A program made the position numbers and the translations under genes. Below the pieces are notes generated by a model. That model did not search any database. It had not been told where the DNA came from and worked only from the letters and a program-made list of their open reading frames with translations. A stretch of 53,462 nucleotides of DNA from Sphingomonas sp. (GTDB lineage Bacteria; Pseudomonadota; Alphaproteobacteria; Sphingomonadales; Sphingomonadaceae), in the NCBI GenBank assembly GCA_025936675.1, contig JAICSX010000012.1:1-53462 (forward strand). The letters are read 5' to 3'. Positions 19,143-30,094 of the stretch are shown here, piece after piece. Positions within the stretch are counted from its first letter, which is position 1. Every line of letters begins with the position of its first letter.

Positions 19143-20150
19143 ATGCTGCGCGCGGCCGTTGCGCCCCTTGCCGTATCGCTTGGCGATCCGGCGGGAATTG
19201 GCCCCGAAGTGATTGCGAAATGTTGGGATAATCGCGAGAGCTTTGCGCTGCCGTCTTTCGTCGCCATCGGCGACCCCCGGTCGCTTGCCGCGGTCTGGGA
19301 CGGTCCGATCGAGGCCGTTGACGATCCAAGACAGGCGGATGCGGCGTTCGATTACGGATTGCCCGTTATCCAGCTAAATGCGCCGCAGGCAGACACCCCC
19401 GGTCACCCGAGCGTTGCCGGGGCGCATACATCGCTCGATTCGCTTGAGATCGCCGTCGGCCTCGCTCGCTCTGGCTCAGCTTCGGCGGTCGTCACCGGAC
19501 CGGTCGCCAAGGAGCAATTGTACGCGATCGGGTTCCAACACCCTGGCCAGACCGAATTCGTGGCCGAGCGTTGCGGGGTTGCGCCGGGCAATGTCGTGAT
19601 GATGCTTGCGGGTCCGACCCTCAGGACCGTGCCGGTCACCACGCATCTGCCGCTCGCGGACGTCCCGCAAGCACTGAGCAGCGCGTTGATCGAGTCACGG
19701 GGCCGAGCAGCGCTTCGCGGACTGCAGCGCAATTTCGGAATCCCCGAACCCCGCCTCGCCGTTTCTGGGCTGAACCCGCATTCGGGTGAAGGCGGCCAAC
19801 TGGGGCGCGAGGAGATCGAGATCATCGAGCCGGCAATCGCGGCCCTCGCAGCCGAGGGCTGGCGGGTCAGCGGCCCGCATCCCGCCGACACCATGTTTCA
19901 CGCCCGCGCACGTGCAGCCTACGATGCAGCGCTGTGCATGTACCACGACCAAGCGCTGATTCCGATCAAGGCCCTCCACTTCGAAGAGGCCGTGAACGTC
20001 ACGCTTGGCCTGCCGATTGTGCGCACGGCGCCAGACCACGGCACCGCGTTCGATATCGCCGGCCAGGACCGCGCGGATCCGAGGCCGATGGCCGCGGCGA
20101 TCAGGATGGCTGCGGAAAACGCGATGCAGCGCGCCGAAGCTGTCGCTTGA
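19143..20150 (+). CDS. pdxA: 4-hydroxythreonine-4-phosphate dehydrogenase
   Basis: A 335-aa NAD-dependent enzyme of the vitamin B6 (pyridoxal phosphate) pathway. ATG 19143 is preferred over an in-frame TTG at 19119 because MLRAAVAPLAVSLGDPAGIGPE is the standard PdxA start. Family blocks: AVSLGDPAGIGPEVI, VTGPVAKEQL, GHTEF-like PGQTEFVAERCG, VTTHLPLADVP, GLNPHSGEGGQLG, and CMYHDQALIPIKAL, which contribute metal- and substrate-binding His residues. It overlaps the rsmA start by 4 bp, as in the E. coli surA-pdxA-rsmA operon. Confidence 0.96.
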   Translation: MLRAAVAPLAVSLGDPAGIGPEVIAKCWDNRESFALPSFVAIGDPRSLAAVWDGPIEAVDDPRQADAAFDYGLPVIQLNAPQADTPGHPSVAGAHTSLDSLEIAVGLARSGSASAVVTGPVAKEQLYAIGFQHPGQTEFVAERCGVAPGNVVMMLAGPTLRTVPVTTHLPLADVPQALSSALIESRGRAALRGLQRNFGIPEPRLAVSGLNPHSGEGGQLGREEIEIIEPAIAALAAEGWRVSGPHPADTMFHARARAAYDAALCMYHDQALIPIKALHFEEAVNVTLGLPIVRTAPDHGTAFDIAGQDRADPRPMAAAIRMAAENAMQRAEAVA

Positions 20151-20989
20151 ATTCTACACCCGAGCCGCTCCGTGAAGTCATCGCCCGGCACGGGCTCAGC
20201 GCGAGCAAGGCGCTTGGGCAGAATTTCATTCTCGATCGCCAACTGCTGGCACGCGTTGCCGCAATTCCCGGTTCGCTCGTGGGCGAGCGCGTCTATGAGG
20301 TCGGGCCAGGTCCCGGTGGGCTGACACGGGCATTGCTTGACGCTGGCGCGTCCGTGGTCGCCGTCGAACGCGACCGCCGCTGCCTTCCTGCACTCGCGGA
20401 GCTGCAGCAGAGGTTCGGAGAGCGGCTTCAGCTCATCGAGGCTGATGCCCTCAAGATCGACGAGCGGAGCGCTGTCGGCGAAGGCGCTCATGTCATCGCC
20501 AACCTGCCCTACAATATCGGGACCGCGCTGCTTTTGAAATGGCTCGCGGGAGATTGGCCGCCGTGGTGGCGGTCGCTGACTCTGATGTTTCAGAAGGAGG
20601 TCGCCGAGCGGATCGTCGCGCAGCCCGGAAGCGACGCCTACGGCCGCCTGTCTGTCGCCGCCCAATGGCGATCAAAGCCGCGGCTGGCGATGACGGTCAA
20701 CCGCTCCGCGTTCGTGCCGCAGCCGAAGGTCACCTCTGCCGTGGTTCACATCATTCCGGCTGAGCAGCCGCGCGGTGTCGGTCCTCAAGTGATCGAGCAC
20801 CTTACCCAGGCCGCGTTCGGCCAGCGGCGCAAGATGCTTCGCTCGAGCCTCAAGCAAGTTCCGGGCGCGTTAGCGGCTGTCGAATCTCTGGGAATGGACA
20901 CTCAGCGACGCGCGGAAACCCTCAGCGTCAGCGAATGGGTCGACCTGGCGCGGGCGCTCAGTCCTTCTTCGGAGTCTCGGGCGCCTTAG
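20147..20989 (+). CDS. rsmA: 16S rRNA dimethyladenosine transferase (KsgA)
   Basis: A 280-aa methyltransferase that dimethylates two adjacent adenines near the 3' end of 16S rRNA. TTG 20147 overlaps the pdxA stop. Motifs: SKALGQNFILD, the SAM-binding YEVGPGPGGLTRALLDAG, and the catalytic NLPYNIGTALL (the NLPY motif). The C-terminal part GQRRKMLRSSLK is the RsmA basic segment. Loss of RsmA in bacteria confers kasugamycin resistance. Its 3' end overlaps the end of a convergent TPR gene by 32 bp. Confidence 0.95.
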   Translation: MNSTPEPLREVIARHGLSASKALGQNFILDRQLLARVAAIPGSLVGERVYEVGPGPGGLTRALLDAGASVVAVERDRRCLPALAELQQRFGERLQLIEADALKIDERSAVGEGAHVIANLPYNIGTALLLKWLAGDWPPWWRSLTLMFQKEVAERIVAQPGSDAYGRLSVAAQWRSKPRLAMTVNRSAFVPQPKVTSAVVHIIPAEQPRGVGPQVIEHLTQAAFGQRRKMLRSSLKQVPGALAAVESLGMDTQRRAETLSVSEWVDLARALSPSSESRAP

Positions 20990-21455
20990 CCGAAGCGACT
21001 GTCGGCCCGCGGCTGATCGCCGCCGAAAGCTCGGCGACCTGCGGACACGCCTTCGCGCCGCAGATCTGCTGCAGCTTCTGGAGGTTCGCCTGGGCGCGCG
21101 GGACCGCGCCGAGCTCGACCATGGCTTCGCCCTGGACGGCGATCGCATCGGGGTCGTTCGGCTCCATCAACAGCGCCTTGTTGGTCATCCGAATCGCCTT
21201 GCCGAACAAATGCTGTTTCTCGGCGACGCGAGCCATGTCGACGAAGGCGGTGCGATTGCGAGGATCGACAGCGAGAGCAGTCTCTAGCGCGTCCTCGGCC
21301 TGCTCGAGCTTGCCCGCCGCCATCAGCTCGCGTGCCTGACGCTGCAGCTCGACAGACTTGGGCGCGATCTGGTCGTCAGGCCGCTGGCCGGCGACCGGCG
21401 CCGCAAGAGCGACCGCGGTGATTCCGATGAGGAAGACACTGGGCAAGGACCGCAT
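20958..21455 (-). CDS. Secreted TPR-repeat protein
   Basis: A 165-aa predicted periplasmic protein. ATG 21455 is chosen because GGAGAG lies before it and it opens a signal peptide (FLIGITAVALAAPVAGQ). The mature part has about three tetratricopeptide-like helix pairs, such as AGKLEQAEDALETALAVDPRNRTAF and FGKAIRMTNKALLMEPNDPDAI, followed by a Cys pair (ICGAKACPQVAEL) near the end. TPRs mediate protein-protein contacts; no partner can be named. The stop lies within the end of convergent rsmA. It is 28 bp downstream of the RsmB-like gene and probably the last gene of that operon. Confidence 0.8.
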   Translation of the reverse strand: MRSLPSVFLIGITAVALAAPVAGQRPDDQIAPKSVELQRQARELMAAGKLEQAEDALETALAVDPRNRTAFVDMARVAEKQHLFGKAIRMTNKALLMEPNDPDAIAVQGEAMVELGAVPRAQANLQKLQQICGAKACPQVAELSAAISRGPTVASAKAPETPKKD

Positions 21456-21483
21456 CAAAAACTCTCCACTTGTCGCCACCGGA

Positions 21484-22659
21484 TTAGCACGGTCGGCGGA
21501 GTCGCGCGACGAAAAAGCCGTCGGTCCGGTCGTGGCCGGGCGTGAGCAACAGCCCCGCACCATCCGGACGCCCACCAGCAATGGGCGCAGCCTCACTAAT
21601 CCACGATGAATGGTGATCGAGGAAGGCCGCAATTTGCCCTGCCCCTTCGCGGGACAGCAGCGAGCAAACGGCATAGACCAGGCGGCCGCCCGGCTTCACG
21701 AGCTCGGCGCCGATGTCGAGCAGGTGCTGCTGGAGAGAGACGAGACGCTCGAGCCTTTCCCGCGTGAGGCGCCAGCGGCCCTCGGGATTGCGTCGCCAGG
21801 TGCCGCTTCCCGAACATGGCGCATCAACGAGGACGAGGTCGGCTGACTCGCGCCAGTCGGCAAGCTCGTCGAGCTCGTGGGGCGGATTGAGGAGGCGGGT
21901 TTCGATTGAGGCCCCTGCCCGCTCGGCGCGCGGCCCGAGCTTGGACAAGCGGGCGCGGTTGCTGTCGGCGGCAAGGATGATGGCGTTCGGTGCGGCGGCA
22001 CAAAGCGCGAGCGCCTTGCCACCAGCGCCAGCGCACAGATCTATGGTGCGCTCGCCGTCTCTTGCTTCGCAGACGATCGCTATCAGCTGGCTACCTTCGT
22101 CCTGCACTTCGACAAGGCCAGCCGCGAATCCCGGATGATCATCGACGCGACTGTCGGCCGGCAACCTGATCCCCCAGGGACTGAGGGGTGTCGGCTCAGA
22201 CCCGGGAAATTCGGCGAGCATCTCTTCGCGCGATGTGCGAGCAACATTCACCCTGAGATCCAGCGGCGCGCGTTCGAGTAGCGCCGGCCATTCATCGGGC
22301 GTGACGAGTGGCGAAAGTTCCGGGATCAGCCACTCAGGGACGAAGCCTGTCGCCGACGCCTGCTCGCCCTCCTGCAGCGGCTCTGGTCCGCGCGGCTCGC
22401 CGAAGAGCTCGAGCAACGCCGGTTCCACTTCGGCAAGGCCTAGCACAGCCGCGCGGGCGCTCGCCGGACGGTCGGCCGATCGCCGGATAGCTCTGAACAC
22501 CAGCTCCCGCACCGCCCGGCGATCCTTCGAGCCAGCATAGCGCCTCTGTTTGAAGTAGCGCGTGACGATGCTGTCCGCGGGAGGGCCGTCCTCACGCGTG
22601 GAGGCAATCACCAGATCGAGTATCTCGATCGCCGCCTGGAGCCGTGCGGCGGGAGTCAT
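21484..22659 (-). CDS. RsmB/NOP-family RNA (cytosine-5) methyltransferase
   Basis: A 391-aa SAM-dependent enzyme that methylates cytosine C5 in RNA, probably rRNA. The N-terminal NusB-like helical region (AIEILDLVIASTREDG, KDRRAVRELVFRAIRR) suggests RsmB-like architecture. The methyltransferase domain has the SAM motif DLCAGAGGKALAL, catalytic Cys in APCSGSGTWRRNPEGRWRL, and second Cys in YAVCSLLSREG, matching the two-cysteine mechanism of the family. Target position is not certain, so no gene symbol is given. It follows guaB by only 3 bp. Confidence 0.9.
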   Translation of the reverse strand: MTPAARLQAAIEILDLVIASTREDGPPADSIVTRYFKQRRYAGSKDRRAVRELVFRAIRRSADRPASARAAVLGLAEVEPALLELFGEPRGPEPLQEGEQASATGFVPEWLIPELSPLVTPDEWPALLERAPLDLRVNVARTSREEMLAEFPGSEPTPLSPWGIRLPADSRVDDHPGFAAGLVEVQDEGSQLIAIVCEARDGERTIDLCAGAGGKALALCAAAPNAIILAADSNRARLSKLGPRAERAGASIETRLLNPPHELDELADWRESADLVLVDAPCSGSGTWRRNPEGRWRLTRERLERLVSLQQHLLDIGAELVKPGGRLVYAVCSLLSREGAGQIAAFLDHHSSWISEAAPIAGGRPDGAGLLLTPGHDRTDGFFVARLRRPC

Positions 22660-22662
22660 TGG

Positions 22663-25006
<2,344 letters not shown>

Positions 25007-25050
25007 CACCGTCGCATCATGCTCTTAACCGGGGAAATCGGGGAAGAGAA

Positions 25051-26022
25051 ATGCTGACCATGTTCATGGCCGCCGTTGCGGTCCTTGTGCTGATTTACGT
25101 GATGACCGGCGTGAAGATCGTGCGCCAGGGCTACCGCTACACGATCGAACATTTCGGACGCTTCGTGCGGGTGGCCGAGCCCGGATTCAATTACGTGACG
25201 CCATTCTTCTACCGAGTCGGCCGGCGGATCAACATGATGGAGCAGGTGCTGGAAATCCCGGGTCAGGAGATCATCACCAAGGACAACGCGATGGTCGCGG
25301 TCGATGGCGTGGTCTTCTTCCAGGTGCTCGACGCCGCCAAGGCCGCGTACGAGGTCTATGATCTTTATAGTGCCATCACCGCTCTTTCTACGACGAACCT
25401 CAGAACCGTGATGGGGTCGATGGATCTTGATGAGACGCTATCCAGACGCGACGAGATTAACGTCAAGCTGCTTTCGGTGGTCGACCAGGCCACGGAATCT
25501 TGGGGCGTGAAGATCACGCGTGTCGAGCTCCGCGACATCCGTCCGCCGCAGGATATTGTGAATGCAATGACCCGGCAGATGAAGGCCGAGCGCGAGAAGC
25601 GCGCCGTGATCCTCGAGGCCGAGGGCTCGCGCCAATCCGCAATCCTCAAGGCGGAGGGGGAGAAACAAGCGGCGATCCTCTCGGCCGAAGGATCGCGCGA
25701 AGCCGCGTTCCGCGAGGCCGAAGCGCGTGAGCGTGCCGCACAGGCCGAGGCTACGGCGACCAAGGCGGTGAGCGACGCGATCGAGGGCGGAAGCGCCCAG
25801 GCGATCAACTATTTCGTCGCCCAAAAATATGTCGAAGCCGTCGCCGAATTCGCGCGCTCGCCCAATGCCAAGACAATCCTCTTCCCGGTCGAGGCAACCC
25901 AGCTGATCGGCACGCTCGGCGGGATCGGGGAGCTCGCGAAGGAAGCGATCGGAGGGATTGCGCCGAGTCCGGCAGTGGTCAGGGCGAAACCTGCTGCGAG
26001 CGTTCCCAAAGCGGGCGAATGA
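25051..26022 (+). CDS. SPFH/Band 7 (stomatin-like) membrane protein
   Basis: A 323-aa stomatin/QmcA-type protein. The ATG at 25051 follows gggaagaga and gives an N-terminal transmembrane segment (MAAVAVLVLIYVMTGVKIV). The SPFH domain starts at VRQGYRYTIEHFGRFVRV and includes GQEIITKDNAMVAVDGVVFF and the AVDQATESWGVKI-like strand. A long charged coiled coil with Ala-Glu-Gly repeats (about residues 185-240) follows, typical for ring assembly. It overlaps the NfeD gene by 4 bp, the conserved stomatin-NfeD pairing. Such pairs are proposed to organise membrane microdomains or proteolysis; the specific role is unknown. Confidence 0.9.
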   Translation: MLTMFMAAVAVLVLIYVMTGVKIVRQGYRYTIEHFGRFVRVAEPGFNYVTPFFYRVGRRINMMEQVLEIPGQEIITKDNAMVAVDGVVFFQVLDAAKAAYEVYDLYSAITALSTTNLRTVMGSMDLDETLSRRDEINVKLLSVVDQATESWGVKITRVELRDIRPPQDIVNAMTRQMKAEREKRAVILEAEGSRQSAILKAEGEKQAAILSAEGSREAAFREAEARERAAQAEATATKAVSDAIEGGSAQAINYFVAQKYVEAVAEFARSPNAKTILFPVEATQLIGTLGGIGELAKEAIGGIAPSPAVVRAKPAASVPKAGE

Positions 26023-26480
26023 GCGGACTTCCCATCGATCCTGCGTGGCTATGGCTGATCGGCGGCATCGTACTGCTCATCGCCGAGCTCATCGCGCCTG
26101 GATTCTCGCTAGTCTTCATTGGCGGCGCGGCGATCGCGACAGGAGTGGCATCGCTCCTTCTGCCGTTTAGCGTAGCGCTGCAGCTTGCGATCTTCGCCGT
26201 ACTCGCCTTTCTTGCCGTGCGGATCGGCGGCCGCACGGCTTATTCCATGCGGTACGATTATTCGGCCGATCCCTTGCTCAATGACCGCGGAAAACGGCTG
26301 CTGGGCAAGGTGGTCGTCGCAACCCAGCCGATCGATTCACATAACGGCCGGGTCCGCGTCGGCGACAGCGAATGGTCGGCTCGTGGCGGCCCCGCAGCAG
26401 TGGGCGAGCGGGTGCGCATCGTCGACGTCGACGGCAACTGCCTCAAGGTTGAGCCGGAGCACGTCCTTCCGCCGGCTTAG
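26019..26480 (+). CDS. NfeD-family membrane protein (short form)
   Basis: A 153-aa protein with the short (NfeD1b-type) layout: several hydrophobic segments (LWLIGGIVLLIAELIAPGFSL and LLLPFSVALQLAIFAVLAFL) and a C-terminal OB-like soluble domain (about residues 85-150: GKVVVATQPIDSHNGRVRVG). It lacks the N-terminal ClpP-like protease domain of long NfeD proteins. The ATGA overlap with the SPFH gene indicates coupled expression and probably a complex. Its 3' end overlaps the convergent DUF885 gene by 38 bp. Confidence 0.88.
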   Translation: MSGLPIDPAWLWLIGGIVLLIAELIAPGFSLVFIGGAAIATGVASLLLPFSVALQLAIFAVLAFLAVRIGGRTAYSMRYDYSADPLLNDRGKRLLGKVVVATQPIDSHNGRVRVGDSEWSARGGPAAVGERVRIVDVDGNCLKVEPEHVLPPA

Positions 26481-28227
26481 CCGACTGCGCCCGAATCCAC
26501 GCATGCATCTGGGTCTCGAGGACGTTCAGCGGCACTGAACCCAGCGCAAGAATCGTGTCGTGAAAGTTCCGCTCGTCGAACTTCGACCCAAGCGTCGTCT
26601 CAGCCTCATGCCTCAGGCGAAGAATCGTAAGCTCGCCGAGCTTGTAGGCGAGCGCCTGGCCCGGCCAGCTGATGTAGCGGTCGACCTCGGTCTCGACCTC
26701 GTGCTGGCTCAGCGCCGTGTGGCTGGCGAGGTAATCGATCGCTTGTTGCCGCGACCAGCCGTACTGATGGATGCCCGTGTCGATCACCAGCCGGCAGGCC
26801 CGCCACATGTCGTAGCTTTCCTGGCCGAACTTTTCATAAGGCGTGCGGTAAATCCCTAATTCGTCGCCGAGCCATTCGCTGTAGAGTCCCCAGCCCTCGC
26901 CCATCCCCGAGAAATAGAGGTTGCGCCGGAACTTCGGCAGCGCCTTCTGCTCAACCGAGATCGCCTGCTGAAAACTGTGACCGGGCTCGCATTCGTGGAG
27001 CGTCAGCACCGGAATGTTATACAGCGGGCGAACCGGCAGGTCGTAGGTGTTCATCATGCAATTCTCGCGGCCGCCACGACCCGAGGTATAAAAGGGCGCA
27101 AGCGCCGGCGGCACGGGAATGATGCCGAACCGTCCCCGGGGCAGAAACCCGAAATGCTGGCCGATCACCCCATCGACGCGCTTGGCGACGTAGGATGAGA
27201 CGCCAAGCAACTCGTCAGGTGTCTTCGCGACGAACCGCGGGTCTGTCTTCAGGAAGTGCAGGAACTCGGGCATCGTGCCCTTGAACCCGCTGTCGCGCAT
27301 GGTCTTGTCCATCTCGGCCTGGATCCGGGCGACTTCCTGCAAGCCAACCTGGTGAATCTGCTGCGGAGTCATGTCGGTGGTCGTGAACTCACGCACCTGG
27401 GCGCGGTAGAAGGCATCTCCGTTGGGTAGGTCGTGCGCTGCAGTCGTCGTGCGCGTGTGCGGAATATATTCGTCGCGAATGAACGTGAGCAGCTTACGAT
27501 AGGCCGGCATCACCGACTGCTCGATCGCAGCGCGTCCCTCGGCCTTGAGCGCCTGCTGCTCGGAAGCGGGAATGTTCGACGGGATATTGTCGAAAGCCTT
27601 GTAGAAGCTACTCTTCTCCGGATCGTCGACAATGAATGCCGCGACCGACTTGTCGCGTCCGTTGAGCGTCGCTTTCGGAACGCTGAAGCCGCGCGCCAGG
27701 CCTGCGCGCATGTTGACGATCTGCTCGTCAAAATAGGCGGGAATGTTCCTCAGTCGTGCGATGTAGCGGCGGTATCCGTCCGCATCCGTGAACGGCTGCT
27801 GCGCGTCGAGATAGGTCCAGAACGAGCTGTCGCTGTTGAAGGGCATTTCCCAGGTGCGGAACTGGTAGTCCGCGATATCCGCTTCGAGCACTGTGCGAAG
27901 GACGGCGGCGTTAACCTGCTCGTCCGAGGACAGCCGCGCGGTCGGAATATCGTTCAGTTGCGCGAGCACATCTTTCAGGTGAGCAGCACGGCGCAGCTGC
28001 GTCGGCTCGTCGACATGGGGGAGATAACCGGCGCGCTCCCGCTCCCCGCGCTTGTTGTCGAACTCGCCAGCTTCCTTCTCGGTCCAGTCGGCATAGGCCT
28101 CGTAAATTGCCTTCAGCCGTGAATCCGCGGAATTGGTCGCAGCCGCTTTAGCGGGGGTGGCAGTGACTGCAGAGGGAAGCGCGCCCAACGCCAAAAGAGC
28201 TGCACCAGCGCGCAAAATCATATGCAT
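26443..28227 (-). CDS. Secreted DUF885 family hydrolase, probable metallopeptidase
   Basis: A 594-aa exported protein of the DUF885 family. ATG 28227 is chosen because ggagggggaattca precedes it and a signal peptide (ALLALGALPSAVTATPAKA) follows. The metal-binding motif is H411-E-C-E-P-G-H417, an HExxxxH-like variant, with the downstream GEGWGLYSEWLGDELGIY block, which supplies the third zinc ligand in related zincins. The C-terminal PGQALAYKLGELTI is also typical. Family members with known biochemistry act on peptides, so peptidase activity is inferred. It lies 20 bp after the amidohydrolase gene and overlaps the end of NfeD by 38 bp. Confidence 0.87.
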   Translation of the reverse strand: MHMILRAGAALLALGALPSAVTATPAKAAATNSADSRLKAIYEAYADWTEKEAGEFDNKRGERERAGYLPHVDEPTQLRRAAHLKDVLAQLNDIPTARLSSDEQVNAAVLRTVLEADIADYQFRTWEMPFNSDSSFWTYLDAQQPFTDADGYRRYIARLRNIPAYFDEQIVNMRAGLARGFSVPKATLNGRDKSVAAFIVDDPEKSSFYKAFDNIPSNIPASEQQALKAEGRAAIEQSVMPAYRKLLTFIRDEYIPHTRTTTAAHDLPNGDAFYRAQVREFTTTDMTPQQIHQVGLQEVARIQAEMDKTMRDSGFKGTMPEFLHFLKTDPRFVAKTPDELLGVSSYVAKRVDGVIGQHFGFLPRGRFGIIPVPPALAPFYTSGRGGRENCMMNTYDLPVRPLYNIPVLTLHECEPGHSFQQAISVEQKALPKFRRNLYFSGMGEGWGLYSEWLGDELGIYRTPYEKFGQESYDMWRACRLVIDTGIHQYGWSRQQAIDYLASHTALSQHEVETEVDRYISWPGQALAYKLGELTILRLRHEAETTLGSKFDERNFHDTILALGSVPLNVLETQMHAWIRAQSAKPAEGRAPAQP

Positions 28228-28247
28228 TGAATTCCCCCTCCTTGGCC

Positions 28248-29582
28248 TCAAGTCCCAGGTGCTGCAGTCGAACCATAATCCGATCGCAAGAAAGCGCGCC
28301 CGCGCTTCACCGTCATCACAACGGAACGGAAGTTTGCGACATCGTCCAGCGGGTTTTTCGACAACACGATCATATTCGCCAACTTGCCGGTCTCGATGCT
28401 TCCCATCTCCTTGTCGGCGCCGATCGCCTTTGCGCCGGTCAACGTTGCCGCCTGAATCACCGCCATCGGTGGAAGCCCTGCTGAATGGTGAAGCAGCTGA
28501 AGCTCGTCGAGCAAGGATGGCCAGGATTCACTAAGCGGCGTGTCGCCGTCGGTCCCACTCGAGATTTGTACACCTGCTCGATACGCCTGGTTCGTCAGTT
28601 TACCGGCCAGCACGAGGGTGCACAGAGGTGGCTTGTTCTGCTTTCGCGCCGCTGCTTCGACTTCGCGATAGACGTGAAGCGTCGCGTCGAGGATCGTCCC
28701 ACGGCGCGCCATGTCGGCGAACAGTTCCTGCATGGCGGGATTGTCGTGCTCGAACATCGCAGCATCGACGGGGAAGCGATGCTGATAGGAGTCCGGCCGC
28801 TTCGCCATCGCCTGGTAGGCGAGGTAGCAGGTGTGCGAGACCGTATCGACGCCCGCATCGACCACCTCGAAGGGAGTCGCCGGGAAGACCATGCCGTGCG
28901 CCCAGACGCGCATGCCTTGCCGATGCGCCTCCCGCGTGATCTTCGCGACGAGATCGCCCGGCAAGTTGGCGTAGATCTTCACCGCCGTCGCATAGGTGCC
29001 CTTAGCTCGAGCGACAGCAAGCGGCATCTCGGTCGAAGCGTCGATCGCCTGTTCCCACGGGACCTTCCCGGCCACCGCCCCCTGCGCGATCGCCTGGGTT
29101 CGCGGGTCATCGAAGAAGCTTGGGCCCGCCATCAGCGCAGCATAAGCGATGTCCGGCGATGGCATTTCGCCGACACGCGCAGCGCGCGTTATGTCAGCCA
29201 TCTGCCGAAGATCATCGGCCATGTCGCGAGTGGCGGTGATGCCGCTGTAGATGTCGCGCCTTAGCCGCGCTTCAGCCTCGGGGCGGTCCGGTGGAGTGGC
29301 CAGATGCTGGTGAGAATCGATAAGACCCGGCAGCAGATATTTGCCGGTGAGCTCGACCTGCCTGGCGCCCTGGAGCTGTGCCGGCGTCAGCTGCCCGTCG
29401 GGAACTACCGCGGAAATTTGTTCGCCATCGGTGATCACCGCCATGTCGCGCTCAAGCGCTCGGCCGGTGCCGTCTATCAGCGACGCATGACGATAGATTG
29501 CTCTAGTACCGACGTGCGGCGGCTCGAACGGCGCTGCGGCAATCAGCAAAAGACCGAGAAGCGAAGCGGAACGTTGGACCAT
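28248..29582 (-). CDS. Secreted amidohydrolase-family protein
   Basis: A 444-aa metal-dependent hydrolase with a signal peptide (ASLLGLLLIAAAP). The amidohydrolase pattern is present: LIDSHQHLATP gives the HxH metal pair, followed by GITATRDM, VWAHGM (His), SHTCYLAY (His) and SSGTDGDTPL (Asp), then the small beta-sandwich KAIGADKEMGSIETGKLANMIVL. Relatives hydrolyse cyclic amides, dipeptides or imidazolones; the substrate here cannot be named. It is directly upstream of the secreted DUF885 protein, so the two may serve a common periplasmic peptide or amide degradation task. Confidence 0.86.
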   Translation of the reverse strand: MVQRSASLLGLLLIAAAPFEPPHVGTRAIYRHASLIDGTGRALERDMAVITDGEQISAVVPDGQLTPAQLQGARQVELTGKYLLPGLIDSHQHLATPPDRPEAEARLRRDIYSGITATRDMADDLRQMADITRAARVGEMPSPDIAYAALMAGPSFFDDPRTQAIAQGAVAGKVPWEQAIDASTEMPLAVARAKGTYATAVKIYANLPGDLVAKITREAHRQGMRVWAHGMVFPATPFEVVDAGVDTVSHTCYLAYQAMAKRPDSYQHRFPVDAAMFEHDNPAMQELFADMARRGTILDATLHVYREVEAAARKQNKPPLCTLVLAGKLTNQAYRAGVQISSGTDGDTPLSESWPSLLDELQLLHHSAGLPPMAVIQAATLTGAKAIGADKEMGSIETGKLANMIVLSKNPLDDVANFRSVVMTVKRGRAFLRSDYGSTAAPGT

Positions 29583-29609
29583 CGGCCTTTCCTGCCCCGA
29601 ACGGCCGCG

Positions 29610-30056
29610 TCAGGGAAGCGCCCGCAGATCCGGCTCAACGAATTTGCGCCGTGCCTCGACGGAAAACAGCAGCTCGCGAGAATAGAAGCGAAACGGCCAG
29701 TCCCTTTTGCCCATGGGCGACAGTAGAAGCTCGTTGACAAGTTCGTGCAGCGGTTCGCTCCTGTCCGCTTCCTCCAAGAACACCCGAACGCCGCGCAGGA
29801 AGACGCGGGTAATCGTCTCGTGATAGCCTTCGCTGTCGCTGTTCACGCCGCCGACGCTCTCGTTGTAACGGCGGATTAGGCCGGACAGCTCCCTGTCGAG
29901 GTCGATCTCCGGATGCTTCAGCAAGAGATAGGTCGTCGCGGCGAGATGCGCTTCGTGGGTCCATTCGGCTCGGGGCAAAGTACGCGTCAGCAATCCTTCG
30001 CCGACGCGCTCGACCCCGGTGTCGCTTTCAAAGAGTCTCGGTTGGTATTCGGTCAT
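29610..30056 (-). CDS. Conserved hypothetical protein
   Basis: A 148-aa protein without signal peptide or membrane segment. I do not recognise a named domain. Visible features are the motif EWTHEAHLAAT at about residues 31-41, with two histidines in a helix, ESVGGVNSDSEGYHETIT, with another His in a helix, and a C-terminal FRFYSRELLFSVEARRKF. The pattern of widely spaced histidines in helices is compatible with a metal- or ligand-binding helical protein, but this is speculation. It sits between the amidohydrolase gene (28-bp gap) and pckA (39-bp gap), on the same strand. Confidence 0.65.
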   Translation of the reverse strand: MTEYQPRLFESDTGVERVGEGLLTRTLPRAEWTHEAHLAATTYLLLKHPEIDLDRELSGLIRRYNESVGGVNSDSEGYHETITRVFLRGVRVFLEEADRSEPLHELVNELLLSPMGKRDWPFRFYSRELLFSVEARRKFVEPDLRALP

Positions 30057-30094
30057 CGATCGGGTCCTTCATGGCCCGATCGGCGACCGGGCGT

